Shown: positions 1 to 5,024 of the stretch, piece after piece
Numbering within the stretch: position 1 is the stretch's first letter
Layout of the letters: each line of letters begins with the position of its first letter
Source of the DNA: an uncultured Candidatus Saccharibacteria bacterium
GTDB lineage: Bacteria > Patescibacteria > Saccharimonadia > Saccharimonadales > UBA6022
Direction of reading: 5' to 3'
Assembly: GCA_946479665.1 (NCBI GenBank)
Contig: CAMLGO010000069.1
Location: forward strand, 1 to 5,024
Length of the DNA stretch: 5,024 bases
Notes under the pieces: generated by a model
What the model was told of the DNA's origin: nothing
What the model saw: only the letters and a program-made list of their open reading frames with translations
Databases searched by the model: none
Program-made: the position numbers and the translations under genes

Positions 1-42
1 TAGACTACTATACTATCTTTTTCGGATAATGAAAGAGAACTA
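1..42. other. intergenic tail downstream of xth; weak inverted repeat
   Basis: No gene is visible here. An AT-rich imperfect inverted repeat pairs TCTTTTTC (16-23) with GAAAGAGA (31-38) across a 7-nt loop. It forms 8 pairs, one of which is a T-G wobble on the plus strand and a C-A mismatch on the minus strand. It could weakly mark the end of the xth transcript, but it is not GC-rich and no T-run follows it on the minus strand. A minus-strand TATAGT (7-12) could be the -10 of a leaderless gene beginning just beyond the left edge. Both readings are tentative. Confidence 0.2.
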
Positions 43-840
43 TCAGGAGATTTCGATGCTGACGGGACAATGATCCGATCCCAGGATGTCAGGATGGATT
101 TTTGCGTCGATCACTTTGTTAGCGATTGCACTACTCGCAAGCCAATAATCGATGCGCCAGCCGATATTTCGAGCGCGAGCATTGGCCCAATGAGTCCACC
201 AGGTGTAAGCAGCTTCCTTTTCTGGATATTTACTGCGGTAGGTGTCGCTGAAACCAGCGGCTTCAAAGGCATCAAAGCCGGCACGCTCCTCGTTTGTGAA
301 GCCGTGCTTGCCGACATTTGGCTTTGGATTGGCCAGGTCGATCTCATTGTGTGCGACGTTCAGGTCGCCGCAGAAAAGGACAGGCTTACTCTTCTCCAGT
401 TCTTGCACATGCTCAAGGAATGCCGGATCCCATTGCTCATGGCGTAGCGCAAGGCGGCTGAGGTCACCTTTTGAGTTTGGCGTATAAACAGTGACGACCC
501 AAAATTCATCGAATTCGGCGCTGATGACCCTACCTTCTTTGGTCGGGTCGCCATAGCTGTCGCCGGCGAGGTTGTATTTTTCGGCAATTGCGTCGGCAAA
601 GCCGTTGATGACTGATAGCGGCTTGACCTTGCTGAAGATTGCCGTGCCACTATAGCCGGCTTTGTCGGCACTGTTCCAATACTCGTGGTACTCTGGCAGG
701 TCTATCTCGGCCTGACCTTGCTTGGCTTTAGTTTCTTGGAGGCAAAGGATATCTGGTTGCTCTTTTTCAATGAAGGATTGAAAGGCGCCTTTGTTGATGA
801 CGGCGCGAATACCATTGACGTTCCACGAATACAATTTCAT
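43..840 (-). CDS. xth: exodeoxyribonuclease III / AP endonuclease (Xth family)
   Basis: This 265-residue protein of the endonuclease/exonuclease/phosphatase fold is a Mg-dependent 3'-5' exonuclease and apurinic-site endonuclease of base-excision repair, acting on cytosolic DNA. All family motifs are present in order: WNVNGIRA with Asn7, LQETK with Glu36 (metal), VYTPN with Tyr119, GDLN with Asp159 and Asn161, WRIDYW near 228-233, and GSDHCP with Asp256 and His257. Length is typical of ExoIII/ExoA. The reading frame stays open 42 codons further upstream (to 966), but that stretch contains the promoter and is unlike the family. MKLYSWN is the classic N-terminus, so the start is the ATG at 838-840. 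No Shine-Dalgarno precedes it; a -10 box ends 6 nt upstream, which implies a leaderless mRNA. The gene ends in TGA and is divergent from the orphan gene at 925. The function is near certain; whether exonuclease or AP-endonuclease activity dominates cannot be read from sequence. Confidence 0.96.
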   Translation of the reverse strand: MKLYSWNVNGIRAVINKGAFQSFIEKEQPDILCLQETKAKQGQAEIDLPEYHEYWNSADKAGYSGTAIFSKVKPLSVINGFADAIAEKYNLAGDSYGDPTKEGRVISAEFDEFWVVTVYTPNSKGDLSRLALRHEQWDPAFLEHVQELEKSKPVLFCGDLNVAHNEIDLANPKPNVGKHGFTNEERAGFDAFEAAGFSDTYRSKYPEKEAAYTWWTHWANARARNIGWRIDYWLASSAIANKVIDAKIHPDILGSDHCPVSIEIS

Positions 841-846
841 ATTATT

Positions 847-855
847 ATTGTAGCA
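847..855 (-). promoter_or_regulatory. extended -10 promoter of xth (leaderless)
   Basis: The minus strand reads TGC-TACAAT here, an extended -10 (TGn) plus a hexamer one base from TATAAT. Exactly 6 nt separate it from the xth ATG, so the usual transcription start (7 nt past the hexamer) falls on the A of the start codon at 840. No convincing -35 lies 16-18 bp upstream, which is normal for extended -10 promoters. Prediction from sequence only. Confidence 0.65.
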
Positions 856-864
856 TGATAAAGC

Positions 865-894
865 TCGACGATAGATGTGTCTGGCGGGTATACT
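865..894 (+). promoter_or_regulatory. predicted promoter of the orphan gene
   Basis: TATACT at 889-894 matches the -10 consensus at 5 of 6 positions. TCGACG at 865-870, 18 bp upstream, matches TTGACA at 4 of 6. Transcription would begin near 901 and leave a leader of about 24 nt that contains a Shine-Dalgarno. The element overlaps the upstream region of the divergent xth promoter, so the two may compete for polymerase. Unlike the other promoters in the window it lacks TGn. Confidence 0.5.
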
Positions 895-913
895 AAGCAG
901 TGTTCCATCGAGT

Positions 914-920
914 GAAGGAG
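914..920 (+). promoter_or_regulatory. Shine-Dalgarno deciding the GTG start at 925
   Basis: GAAGGAG ends 4 nt before the GTG at 925-927. An in-frame TGA at 913-915 rules out any start further upstream, so this site and the GTG define the N-terminus. It is the only clear ribosome binding site next to a start codon in the window. Confidence 0.7.
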
Positions 921-924
921 TGTT

Positions 925-1317
925 GTGAAGTATCGTCTGAAGACGGATGATCCTGGGTTTTTGCACCTAAGGCAACTTGTCGGTACATGCCGGCGAGAAA
1001 AGTTCTATCTGAAGGAGGAGATTTCACTGGTGTTTAATGAAGTAGGCCTTGGCCTGCGATCGAAGCCGCTGGGTGGGGGCGCCGCAATGGAAAGTCCGCT
1101 TGTTTTGCCTCGGTCTCAATGTATCGAGTTGCATGTGCGTGAGAAGAAGACTCCGTCGGGGCGACTGGCGCGCGACCGAACGATGTGCTTGGTGCGCACG
1201 CCTCAGTGGCTGGCTATCGTGAATTTTGAGGTGCGCGAATTAGATCTTCGTATCGTCGAAACGCCTGTTTCGCCATCTGTGAAATTTATCTGGGATAGAC
1301 ACCGCGACGCTAAGTAA
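925..1317 (+). CDS. unrecognised 130-residue basic protein
   Basis: I do not recognise this protein. It has 130 residues, is rich in Arg and Lys, and shows no signal peptide, membrane segment or known catalytic motif. Three cysteines are widely spaced (in GTCRR, SQCIE and TMCLV) and form no metal-binding pair. Alternating hydrophobic stretches such as QWLAIVNFEVRELDLRIVE in the C-terminal half suggest a beta-rich fold (inference). That it is a real gene is supported by a -10/-35 pair, a good Shine-Dalgarno 4 nt before the GTG start, an uninterrupted frame, and a TAA stop followed 13 bases later by a strong terminator. Codon use leans to G at third positions: lysine is AAG 8 times and AAA once, while the glycosyltransferase at 3017 uses both about equally. 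That could mean a different expression class or later acquisition, but the counts are small. It is a single-gene unit between divergent xth and convergent smpB, and context does not suggest a role. Confidence 0.72.
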   Translation: MKYRLKTDDPGFLHLRQLVGTCRREKFYLKEEISLVFNEVGLGLRSKPLGGGAAMESPLVLPRSQCIELHVREKKTPSGRLARDRTMCLVRTPQWLAIVNFEVRELDLRIVETPVSPSVKFIWDRHRDAK

Positions 1318-1325
1318 CGGATGGA

Positions 1326-1360
1326 AAACGCCCGCCCCTGTTTTTTCGGGGCGGGTCTTT
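1326..1360. terminator. intrinsic terminator between convergent genes, probably bidirectional
   Basis: CCCGCCCC (1331-1338) pairs perfectly with GGGGCGGG (1348-1355) around a 9-nt loop (1339-1347). A G-T wobble (1330/1356) and an AAA/TTT pairing (1326-1328 with 1358-1360) extend the stem across one mismatch. On the plus strand the T-rich tail TCTTTCCTTTT follows and ends the orphan transcript. On the minus strand the same stem is followed by CG then TTTT, so it can also end smpB, whose stop codon is 10 bases from the stem. The minus-strand T-run is shorter, so termination is likely stronger in the plus direction. Confidence 0.88.
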
Positions 1361-1364
1361 CCTT

Positions 1365-1835
1365 TTAATATGATTTCAGTGCACGTTTTGTGTCGCGGTC
1401 TTGGTCGCGGCGTTTGATGGTTTCGCGCTTGTCGTATGTCTTTTTACCTTTACCTAGTGCGATCACGAGTTTGATGTGGCGCCCGGCGGTTTTGAGACGA
1501 AGTGGCACAATGCTCATGCCAGTTTGCTTGCGAGTGTAAAGATCGTCAATTTGCTTGCGGTGAGCCAAAAGTTTTCGAGCGCGGGTATCGATCGACCTGG
1601 CACCTACCTTGCCACGCTCATTGAGCTTGAGACTGAAACTGGCGTTGTTGAGCCATAGCTGGTTGTCTTTTATAGATACGAATGACCCTTTAAGTTGCAC
1701 GTGGCCGTCGCGGGCGGCGCGAGTTTCGGGGCCGGTAAGCGCAATGCCGACGACCAACTCATCGTCGAGTGCATAATCAAAAGAGGCACGACGGTTCGTG
1801 ATAACACTTGGCTTTTTGATCGGTTTTTTGGCCAT
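1365..1835 (-). CDS. smpB: SsrA-binding protein SmpB
   Basis: SmpB binds the tRNA-like domain of tmRNA and delivers it to stalled ribosomes, where it stands in for the missing codon-anticodon pairing in trans-translation. The 156 residues match the family length. Recognisable blocks are NRRASFDY (14-21), GIALTGPE (30-37), TRARKLL (84-90), GMSIVPLRL (106-114) and the signature GKGKKTYDKRE (128-138). A basic C-terminal tail (KRRDQDRDTKRALKSY) follows, of the kind that enters the mRNA channel. The N-terminus is lysine-rich, as usual. Some conserved positions differ: the usual EVKSLR block reads ETRAAR (37-42), and the glutamate aligned with E. coli Glu31 is Val28. Asn14 and Leu90, aligned with E. 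coli Asn17 and Leu91, are kept. The ATG lies 11 nt after a -10 box, with no Shine-Dalgarno. The gene follows the glycosyltransferase at 1884 by 48 bp with no terminator between, so read-through is possible. The tmRNA gene is not in this window. Confidence 0.96.
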   Translation of the reverse strand: MAKKPIKKPSVITNRRASFDYALDDELVVGIALTGPETRAARDGHVQLKGSFVSIKDNQLWLNNASFSLKLNERGKVGARSIDTRARKLLAHRKQIDDLYTRKQTGMSIVPLRLKTAGRHIKLVIALGKGKKTYDKRETIKRRDQDRDTKRALKSY

Positions 1836-1846
1836 AACTACTGTAT

Positions 1847-1875
1847 ATTGTAGCGTATCAGAGAGAGAAAGTGAA
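1847..1875 (-). promoter_or_regulatory. predicted smpB promoter (near-leaderless)
   Basis: On the minus strand TACAAT (1847-1852) is preceded by CGC rather than TGn. TTCACT (1870-1875), 17 bp upstream, matches TTGACA at 4 of 6 positions. The hexamer ends 11 nt before the ATG, which predicts a leader of about 5 nt, too short for a Shine-Dalgarno. The promoter fills most of the 48-bp gap after the upstream glycosyltransferase gene. It gives smpB its own start even if read-through also occurs. Confidence 0.6.
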
Positions 1876-1883
1876 AAGTGGCT

Positions 1884-2972
1884 TTATGCGCGGCCAATGA
1901 GAGCTTGCGCTACGGCAATGAGCTTTTTGGCAGACGTCGGCCACGTAAACTGTGCAATGTGTTGCTGGCCATGCCTAGCGAGTGCTTTGTAAGTTTCGGG
2001 TTGAGACGCTTCTGCGACATGCTTGGCAAACGATTGCGGGTCATGCGGATTAAAGTAAAGCGCACCCTTCCCTGCCACTTCATGGAAAATAGAAAGATCA
2101 CTGACAATAGCCGGTGTGCCAAGCGCGAGCGCTTCGGCGATTGGAAGGCCGTAGCCTTCATCGAAGCTGGCGGTAACAAGCAGCGCGTTACGAGCAAGCA
2201 GTTCGGCATATTCGGTGTCGCTGACGCCATTATGGAAAACGACATTCGTACCTTTCGAAATATGGCGTTCAAGATCGGATTGGCGATCGGGTTTGACACG
2301 GCTCAACAGGTGGAGCGTGTAATTGCCGGGCAGAAAGGCCATTCCCTCAATAAGCGTCTCGACATTTTTATATGGCATAAACGAACCCATGTAGATAAGC
2401 TCCGTTGGAGTGGTGGAAGCAGGGTTTTGTACCGTGATAAGATCGGCTAGTTTTTGGGGTGCATTAGGAATAACGACAACCGGACGCTTGGTGAGTTTAG
2501 CTGCTTTGATGTCATGCTCGCTCGTATGGCTTACGGTTGCAACCGTGTGGGCGGCGTTGAGCGTGAAGCGCTGAGGCCAATATGTAAGGTGATAAAGCCA
2601 CCAGCCGGCACGAATTAGCCAGCTAAGATTTCGTGGCGGCGTGCGGTGGCGATAGTAGATCATATCGTGCAGTGTGAGGATGAGTTTGAAACGTCGGCCG
2701 AAACTGCCAATGGTTTGCATCGGAGAAAAAACGACATCGGGATGATACTGATTTAAGTATAGTGCGCTGAATGGTTCACGCCATGAGGTCGGCTCGTGAA
2801 ACATCAATGTACTTGCGCTCTCTGGAAGAAAACGTGCTTGCTCTGGGTGGCAGATGATGAACGTCGTATCGCTATGCTGTTGGGCGACAGCCTGGGCGAG
2901 CTCGGCGCTATACCGACTGATGCCATCGTGAAAATCGGTTCGAATATAACGCGCATCAAAAAGCAACTTCAT
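1884..2972 (-). CDS. GT-B glycosyltransferase, GT4-like (group 1)
   Basis: A 362-residue retaining-type GT-B glycosyltransferase. The N-terminal acceptor domain begins MKLLFDARYI and carries the glycine motif DGISRY (16-21) and LTLHDM (99-104, His102). The C-terminal nucleotide-sugar domain has the strand start LIYMGSFMPYKN (192-203, Lys202) and the GT4 E-x7-E motif with Glu272 and Glu280 in DEGYGLPIAEAL. Residues 116-133 are unusually aromatic (Trp118, Trp124, Trp125, Tyr127, Tyr131, Trp132, with Arg121), suggesting peripheral membrane attachment; there is no transmembrane helix. The donor is probably a nucleotide-activated hexose and the acceptor a surface glycan or lipid-linked sugar, but sequence alone does not say which. 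The start is set at the ATG at 2972: the frame is open to 3056, but that extension crosses this gene's own promoter and the start of the divergent gene. Family assignment is firm; the specific reaction is unknown. Confidence 0.9.
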   Translation of the reverse strand: MKLLFDARYIRTDFHDGISRYSAELAQAVAQQHSDTTFIICHPEQARFLPESASTLMFHEPTSWREPFSALYLNQYHPDVVFSPMQTIGSFGRRFKLILTLHDMIYYRHRTPPRNLSWLIRAGWWLYHLTYWPQRFTLNAAHTVATVSHTSEHDIKAAKLTKRPVVVIPNAPQKLADLITVQNPASTTPTELIYMGSFMPYKNVETLIEGMAFLPGNYTLHLLSRVKPDRQSDLERHISKGTNVVFHNGVSDTEYAELLARNALLVTASFDEGYGLPIAEALALGTPAIVSDLSIFHEVAGKGALYFNPHDPQSFAKHVAEASQPETYKALARHGQQHIAQFTWPTSAKKLIAVAQALIGRA

Positions 2973-2979
2973 ATCTGTT

Positions 2980-2988
2980 ATTGTAGCA
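2980..2988 (-). promoter_or_regulatory. extended -10 promoter of the minus-strand glycosyltransferase
   Basis: The minus strand reads TGC-TACAAT, identical over all nine bases to the xth element. The hexamer ends 7 nt before the ATG at 2972, so transcription should start at 2973 or 2972 and give a leaderless mRNA. The expected -35 position is occupied by the -10 of the opposite promoter (3002-3007), which makes the two promoters physically overlapping. Confidence 0.65.
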
Positions 2989-2998
2989 CAGGCAGCCA

Positions 2999-3007
2999 TG
3001 GTATAAT
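2999..3007 (+). promoter_or_regulatory. extended -10 promoter of the plus-strand glycosyltransferase
   Basis: TGG-TATAAT is a full-consensus extended -10 element. It ends 9 nt before the ATG at 3017, so transcription should start near 3014 and leave about 3 nt of leader without a Shine-Dalgarno. Upstream, TTGTAG (2981-2986) is only a poor -35 at 15 bp and lies inside the opposing -10. CCATGG (2996-3001) is a perfect 6-bp palindrome touching the element. Confidence 0.7.
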
Positions 3008-3016
3008 GGTTTCTAT

Positions 3017-4174
3017 ATGAAAATTCTGATTGCGTCGGACTTGCATTGGCCGACAATTAACGGTGTTGCAACATTTAGTCGAACACTCGCGCAAGGATTG
3101 GCTGAACGTGGCCATGAAGTACTGGTTGTGGCGCCAAGTCAAACAGGCAAACGCTCGAAGCAGGTCGATGGCAGATATATCATCTCTCGTACTGCCTCCG
3201 TTCCCTTCCCGTTCTACCAAAACTTTCGCATTTCGCTTACGCCTCAGCGTGAAGTAAAGAAGATCATTGAAGATTTCGAGCCGGACGTTATCCATATTCA
3301 AATGCTTATGTGGATTGGTCAGGCGGCGATGAAATATGGCAACAAATACGGCATTCCGATTGTCAGCACCAATCACGCGATGCCCGAAAACTTGATGGAC
3401 AATCTTAAGTTGCTCGCTCCAGTTGCTCGCCCGATCAACTACATGCTGCGTGACTATGGTCGCCGTTTTCATTCAAAGTCAGATTGTGTTACGATGCCAA
3501 CCCAATCGGCAATTGATATGTTCAATGTTGAATTTCCAAACCCAATGATCGCCGTCTCAAATGGGATCGACTTGAGTCGTTTTCAGCCAGGCAGTGTCGA
3601 TCCGGCACTTTATAAAAAATTCCATCTTCCAACCGATCGACCCATCATTAGCTATATCGGTCGTCTTGATGCCGAGAAGCACCTGCCGGTTCTCGTAAAA
3701 GCCTTTGCTCGCATTCATAGAGAGACAAATGCTCATCTACTGATCGTGGGCGACGGCACCGATGCTGATCGTCTTCACTATCTCGCACGTGAGTTATCGA
3801 TTATTTCACACGTGAGCTTTACAGGGCGCGTAACCGATGATGAGATCACCGCATTACATCGAGTCGGCTCGGTCTATTGTATGCCGTCTCCTGCCGAGCT
3901 GCAAAGTATTGCAACGCTTGAAGCAATGGCGAGTGGCCAGCCGATTGTTGCTGTTGATGCCGGTGCGCTTCGTGAGCTTTGCCAAGATGGACGCAACGGC
4001 TATCTATGCAAGCAGGACGATATCGAGGAGATAGCCGATAAACTCAAACTTATTCTTTCCGATGAGACAAGGCGGAAGGCTATGGTGGCCGAAAGCCTCG
4101 CGATTGCTGCGACGCATGATATCGAGCATACGCTCGATCAATTTGAACAAATCTATCAAAACGTTCTCGACTAG
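3017..4174 (+). CDS. GT4-family glycosyltransferase, possibly glycolipid-forming
   Basis: A 385-residue GT-B enzyme of the GT4 family. The N-terminus MKILIASDLHWPTINGVATF carries the glycine-rich acceptor loop INGVATFSRTLA (14-25), as in diacylglycerol glucosyltransferases and PimB-like mannosyltransferases. Further motifs are STNHAMPEN (117-125, His120), VSNGIDLSRFQP (180-191) at the inter-domain linker, YIGRLDAEKHL (213-223, Arg216 and Lys221, phosphate binding) and the E-x7-E pair Glu294/Glu302 in PAELQSIATLEAM. Residues 131-151, after the NHAMPEN motif, are basic and amphipathic (KLLAPVARPINYMLRDYGRRF), where relatives contact the membrane. The closest functional guess is transfer of a hexose to a lipid or phosphoinositide-like acceptor, but this is family-level inference. 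It is divergent from the other glycosyltransferase across 44 bp and convergent with the hydrolase, sharing the stop-codon bases. The start is the ATG just after the -10; an upstream ATG at 3006 opens only a four-codon frame and lies before the predicted transcript start. Confidence 0.92.
   Translation: MKILIASDLHWPTINGVATFSRTLAQGLAERGHEVLVVAPSQTGKRSKQVDGRYIISRTASVPFPFYQNFRISLTPQREVKKIIEDFEPDVIHIQMLMWIGQAAMKYGNKYGIPIVSTNHAMPENLMDNLKLLAPVARPINYMLRDYGRRFHSKSDCVTMPTQSAIDMFNVEFPNPMIAVSNGIDLSRFQPGSVDPALYKKFHLPTDRPIISYIGRLDAEKHLPVLVKAFARIHRETNAHLLIVGDGTDADRLHYLARELSIISHVSFTGRVTDDEITALHRVGSVYCMPSPAELQSIATLEAMASGQPIVAVDAGALRELCQDGRNGYLCKQDDIEEIADKLKLILSDETRRKAMVAESLAIAATHDIEHTLDQFEQIYQNVLD
4171..4174. 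other. interlocked stop codons of two convergent genes
   Basis: The palindrome CTAG contains TAG on both strands. Bases 4172-4174 end the plus-strand glycosyltransferase, and the complement of 4171-4173 ends the minus-strand hydrolase. The coding regions therefore overlap by 4 bp with no room for a terminator between them. I found no hairpin with a T-run just inside either gene, so the transcripts probably overlap as antisense 3' ends. Confidence 0.95.
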
Positions 4175-5024
4175 GCTAAGAAGTCGGCGATTGCCTTGGC
4201 CGCTTGAGGTGCGGTTTCGTAGTGAACTAAGTGTCCTACGTTTTCAATTTCATGGAGTGTGGCGCGCGGTAGCTTATTTTTAAGGCTACGCTGACTTCTG
4301 ATCGGCGCGATAGCATCAATACTTCCTGCGACGAGGAGCGTATCGTGTGGAATATTGGCAGCATCATCGACGACGGTGCGACTAATCGATGCCTTGTAGG
4401 CTTCGCGCAGGGTGCGTGTGTCGCTGTAGTGCGTCATGAACTTTATGTGAGTGGCGTGAATTTTTTGGCGCTCATCCGGATCATTCGTTTTTGTCATGGC
4501 GATGCTTCCGAGTAGGATTGGGAGCGGACTATCAAAGACCCATCGACCGGCCTTCTCCGGGAGTGCTGCGCCGCCCATCCAGTGATAAATGATGCTTGGG
4601 CTGATCATTAAGCCGCTCAGGCCTTTAAGAGGATTCTTTGCAATTGGGTTTATGAGAATGAGCTTCGATATGAGCTCGGGCCGCGTGGCGGCAATTCGCC
4701 CCGCCACAATACTGCCCATTGAGTGCCCGATGATAATAGTTGGCTGCAGGGATAATTGCTTAATGAGCTCCGATGCCATATCGACGTAGCCGTCAATCGT
4801 ATGGGGGCGTTCGGTCATTGGTGACGACTCACCAAACCCAGGAAGATCCGGCACGACAAATCGATAACCTGGAAGCTGCTCAATGACGCGCTCGAGACCA
4901 TGGTGAGTACCGCGGTAGCCGTGAATTACGAGGATGGTTGGGAGACTTTTTTTGCCGTAGGTCCATACGTGAATATCGCTACCAAAAATAGATAGCCGGC
5001 TTGTGGTCGGCGTGAGATTTGTTG
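4171..5024 (-). CDS. alpha/beta hydrolase fold protein, N-terminus beyond the window
   Basis: 283 residues are visible, with the frame open to the right edge, so the gene is cut at its 5' end. It is an alpha/beta hydrolase with the whole triad. In visible-residue numbering, the oxyanion-hole motif is HGYRGTHHG (34-42), then VVPDLPGFGES (56-66), nucleophile elbow GHSMGS with Ser101, acid Asp236 in AGSIDAIAPI and base His264 in VGHLVHYE. A lid of about 90 residues (roughly 128-215) sits between core strands and probably sets substrate choice. A GTG at 4854 gives an apparent shorter reading frame, but starting there would remove the HG motif and the first core strands. No ATG, GTG or TTG lies in frame between 4855 and the edge, so the true start is outside. 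There is no signal peptide in what can be seen. Substrate is unknown; esterase, lipase-like or C-C hydrolase are all possible. It converges with the glycosyltransferase, so co-regulation is not implied. Confidence 0.9.
   Translation of the reverse strand, partial: TNLTPTTSRLSIFGSDIHVWTYGKKSLPTILVIHGYRGTHHGLERVIEQLPGYRFVVPDLPGFGESSPMTERPHTIDGYVDMASELIKQLSLQPTIIIGHSMGSIVAGRIAATRPELISKLILINPIAKNPLKGLSGLMISPSIIYHWMGGAALPEKAGRWVFDSPLPILLGSIAMTKTNDPDERQKIHATHIKFMTHYSDTRTLREAYKASISRTVVDDAANIPHDTLLVAGSIDAIAPIRSQRSLKNKLPRATLHEIENVGHLVHYETAPQAAKAIADFLA

Noticed and set aside
29..73. Short plus-strand frame beginning with ATG after GATAAT
   Set aside because: Only 14 codons, overlapping the 3' end of xth, with no Shine-Dalgarno and no recognisable product.
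841..966. 42-codon N-terminal extension of the exonuclease reading frame
   Set aside because: It spans the -10 box of xth and overlaps the start of the divergent gene. The family N-terminus begins exactly at MKLYSWN.
1878..2450. Long plus-strand reading frame opposite the glycosyltransferase
   Set aside because: It is antisense to a clearly conserved GT4 domain; its translation looks like no family and it lacks start signals, as expected of a shadow frame.
3006..3020. Four-codon upstream reading frame whose TGA overlaps the glycosyltransferase ATG, like a leader peptide
   Set aside because: Its ATG lies inside the TATAAT box and upstream of the predicted transcription start, so it would not be transcribed from this promoter.
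2973..3056. 28-codon N-terminal extension of the minus-strand glycosyltransferase
   Set aside because: It crosses the extended -10 (2980-2988) and the divergent gene's promoter and start. The family N-terminus begins at the ATG at 2972.
4269..4289. Inverted repeat GTAGC...GCTAC with a TTTT loop as a terminator for the plus-strand glycosyltransferase
   Set aside because: The stem has a bulge, no T-run follows on the plus strand, and the repeat lies inside the hydrolase coding region.
4852..4854. GTG as start of the alpha/beta hydrolase
   Set aside because: The frame stays open to the window edge and encodes the HG oxyanion motif upstream of it; this GTG is the second valine of the VVPDLPGFGES strand.

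Overview
The window is ordinary bacterial chromosome carrying six protein genes packed with almost no spacing. There is no RNA gene, insertion sequence, CRISPR array or phage signature. Base composition is near half GC by eye. TGA acts as a true stop: it ends the exonuclease gene at the family's normal length, and no gene reads TGA as a sense codon. That argues against the recoded Gracilibacteria/Absconditabacteria lineages. Short intergenic gaps, start codons placed directly after -10 boxes, and two divergently paired GT-B glycosyltransferases would fit a small-genome lineage such as the Candidate Phyla Radiation, perhaps Saccharibacteria. That assignment is an inference with low to moderate confidence; no marker in the window settles it.

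Layout from left to right. An exodeoxyribonuclease III / AP endonuclease gene (xth, minus strand, 43-840) is divergent from an unrecognised 130-residue gene (plus, 925-1317). That orphan converges on smpB (minus, 1365-1835), and a GC-rich hairpin terminator sits between them. Upstream of smpB on the same strand is a GT-B/GT4-type glycosyltransferase (minus, 1884-2972). A 44-bp divergent promoter region separates it from a second GT4-type glycosyltransferase (plus, 3017-4174). The second enzyme meets, stop codon to stop codon, an alpha/beta hydrolase (minus, 4171 to beyond the right edge) whose N-terminus lies outside the window.

The genes do not form one pathway. xth serves base-excision repair and smpB serves ribosome rescue by trans-translation. 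The two glycosyltransferases probably act on cell-surface glycans or glycolipids. The hydrolase has a complete catalytic triad but no predictable substrate.

The most notable signal is in the promoters. Four of the five visible starts lie 6-11 nt downstream of a TACAAT or TATAAT box, in three cases an extended -10 (TGn). The predicted transcripts therefore begin at, or within a few bases of, the ATG and have no Shine-Dalgarno sequence. The orphan gene is the exception: it has a conventional leader with a good Shine-Dalgarno and a GTG start. I see no convincing new multi-gene system here.
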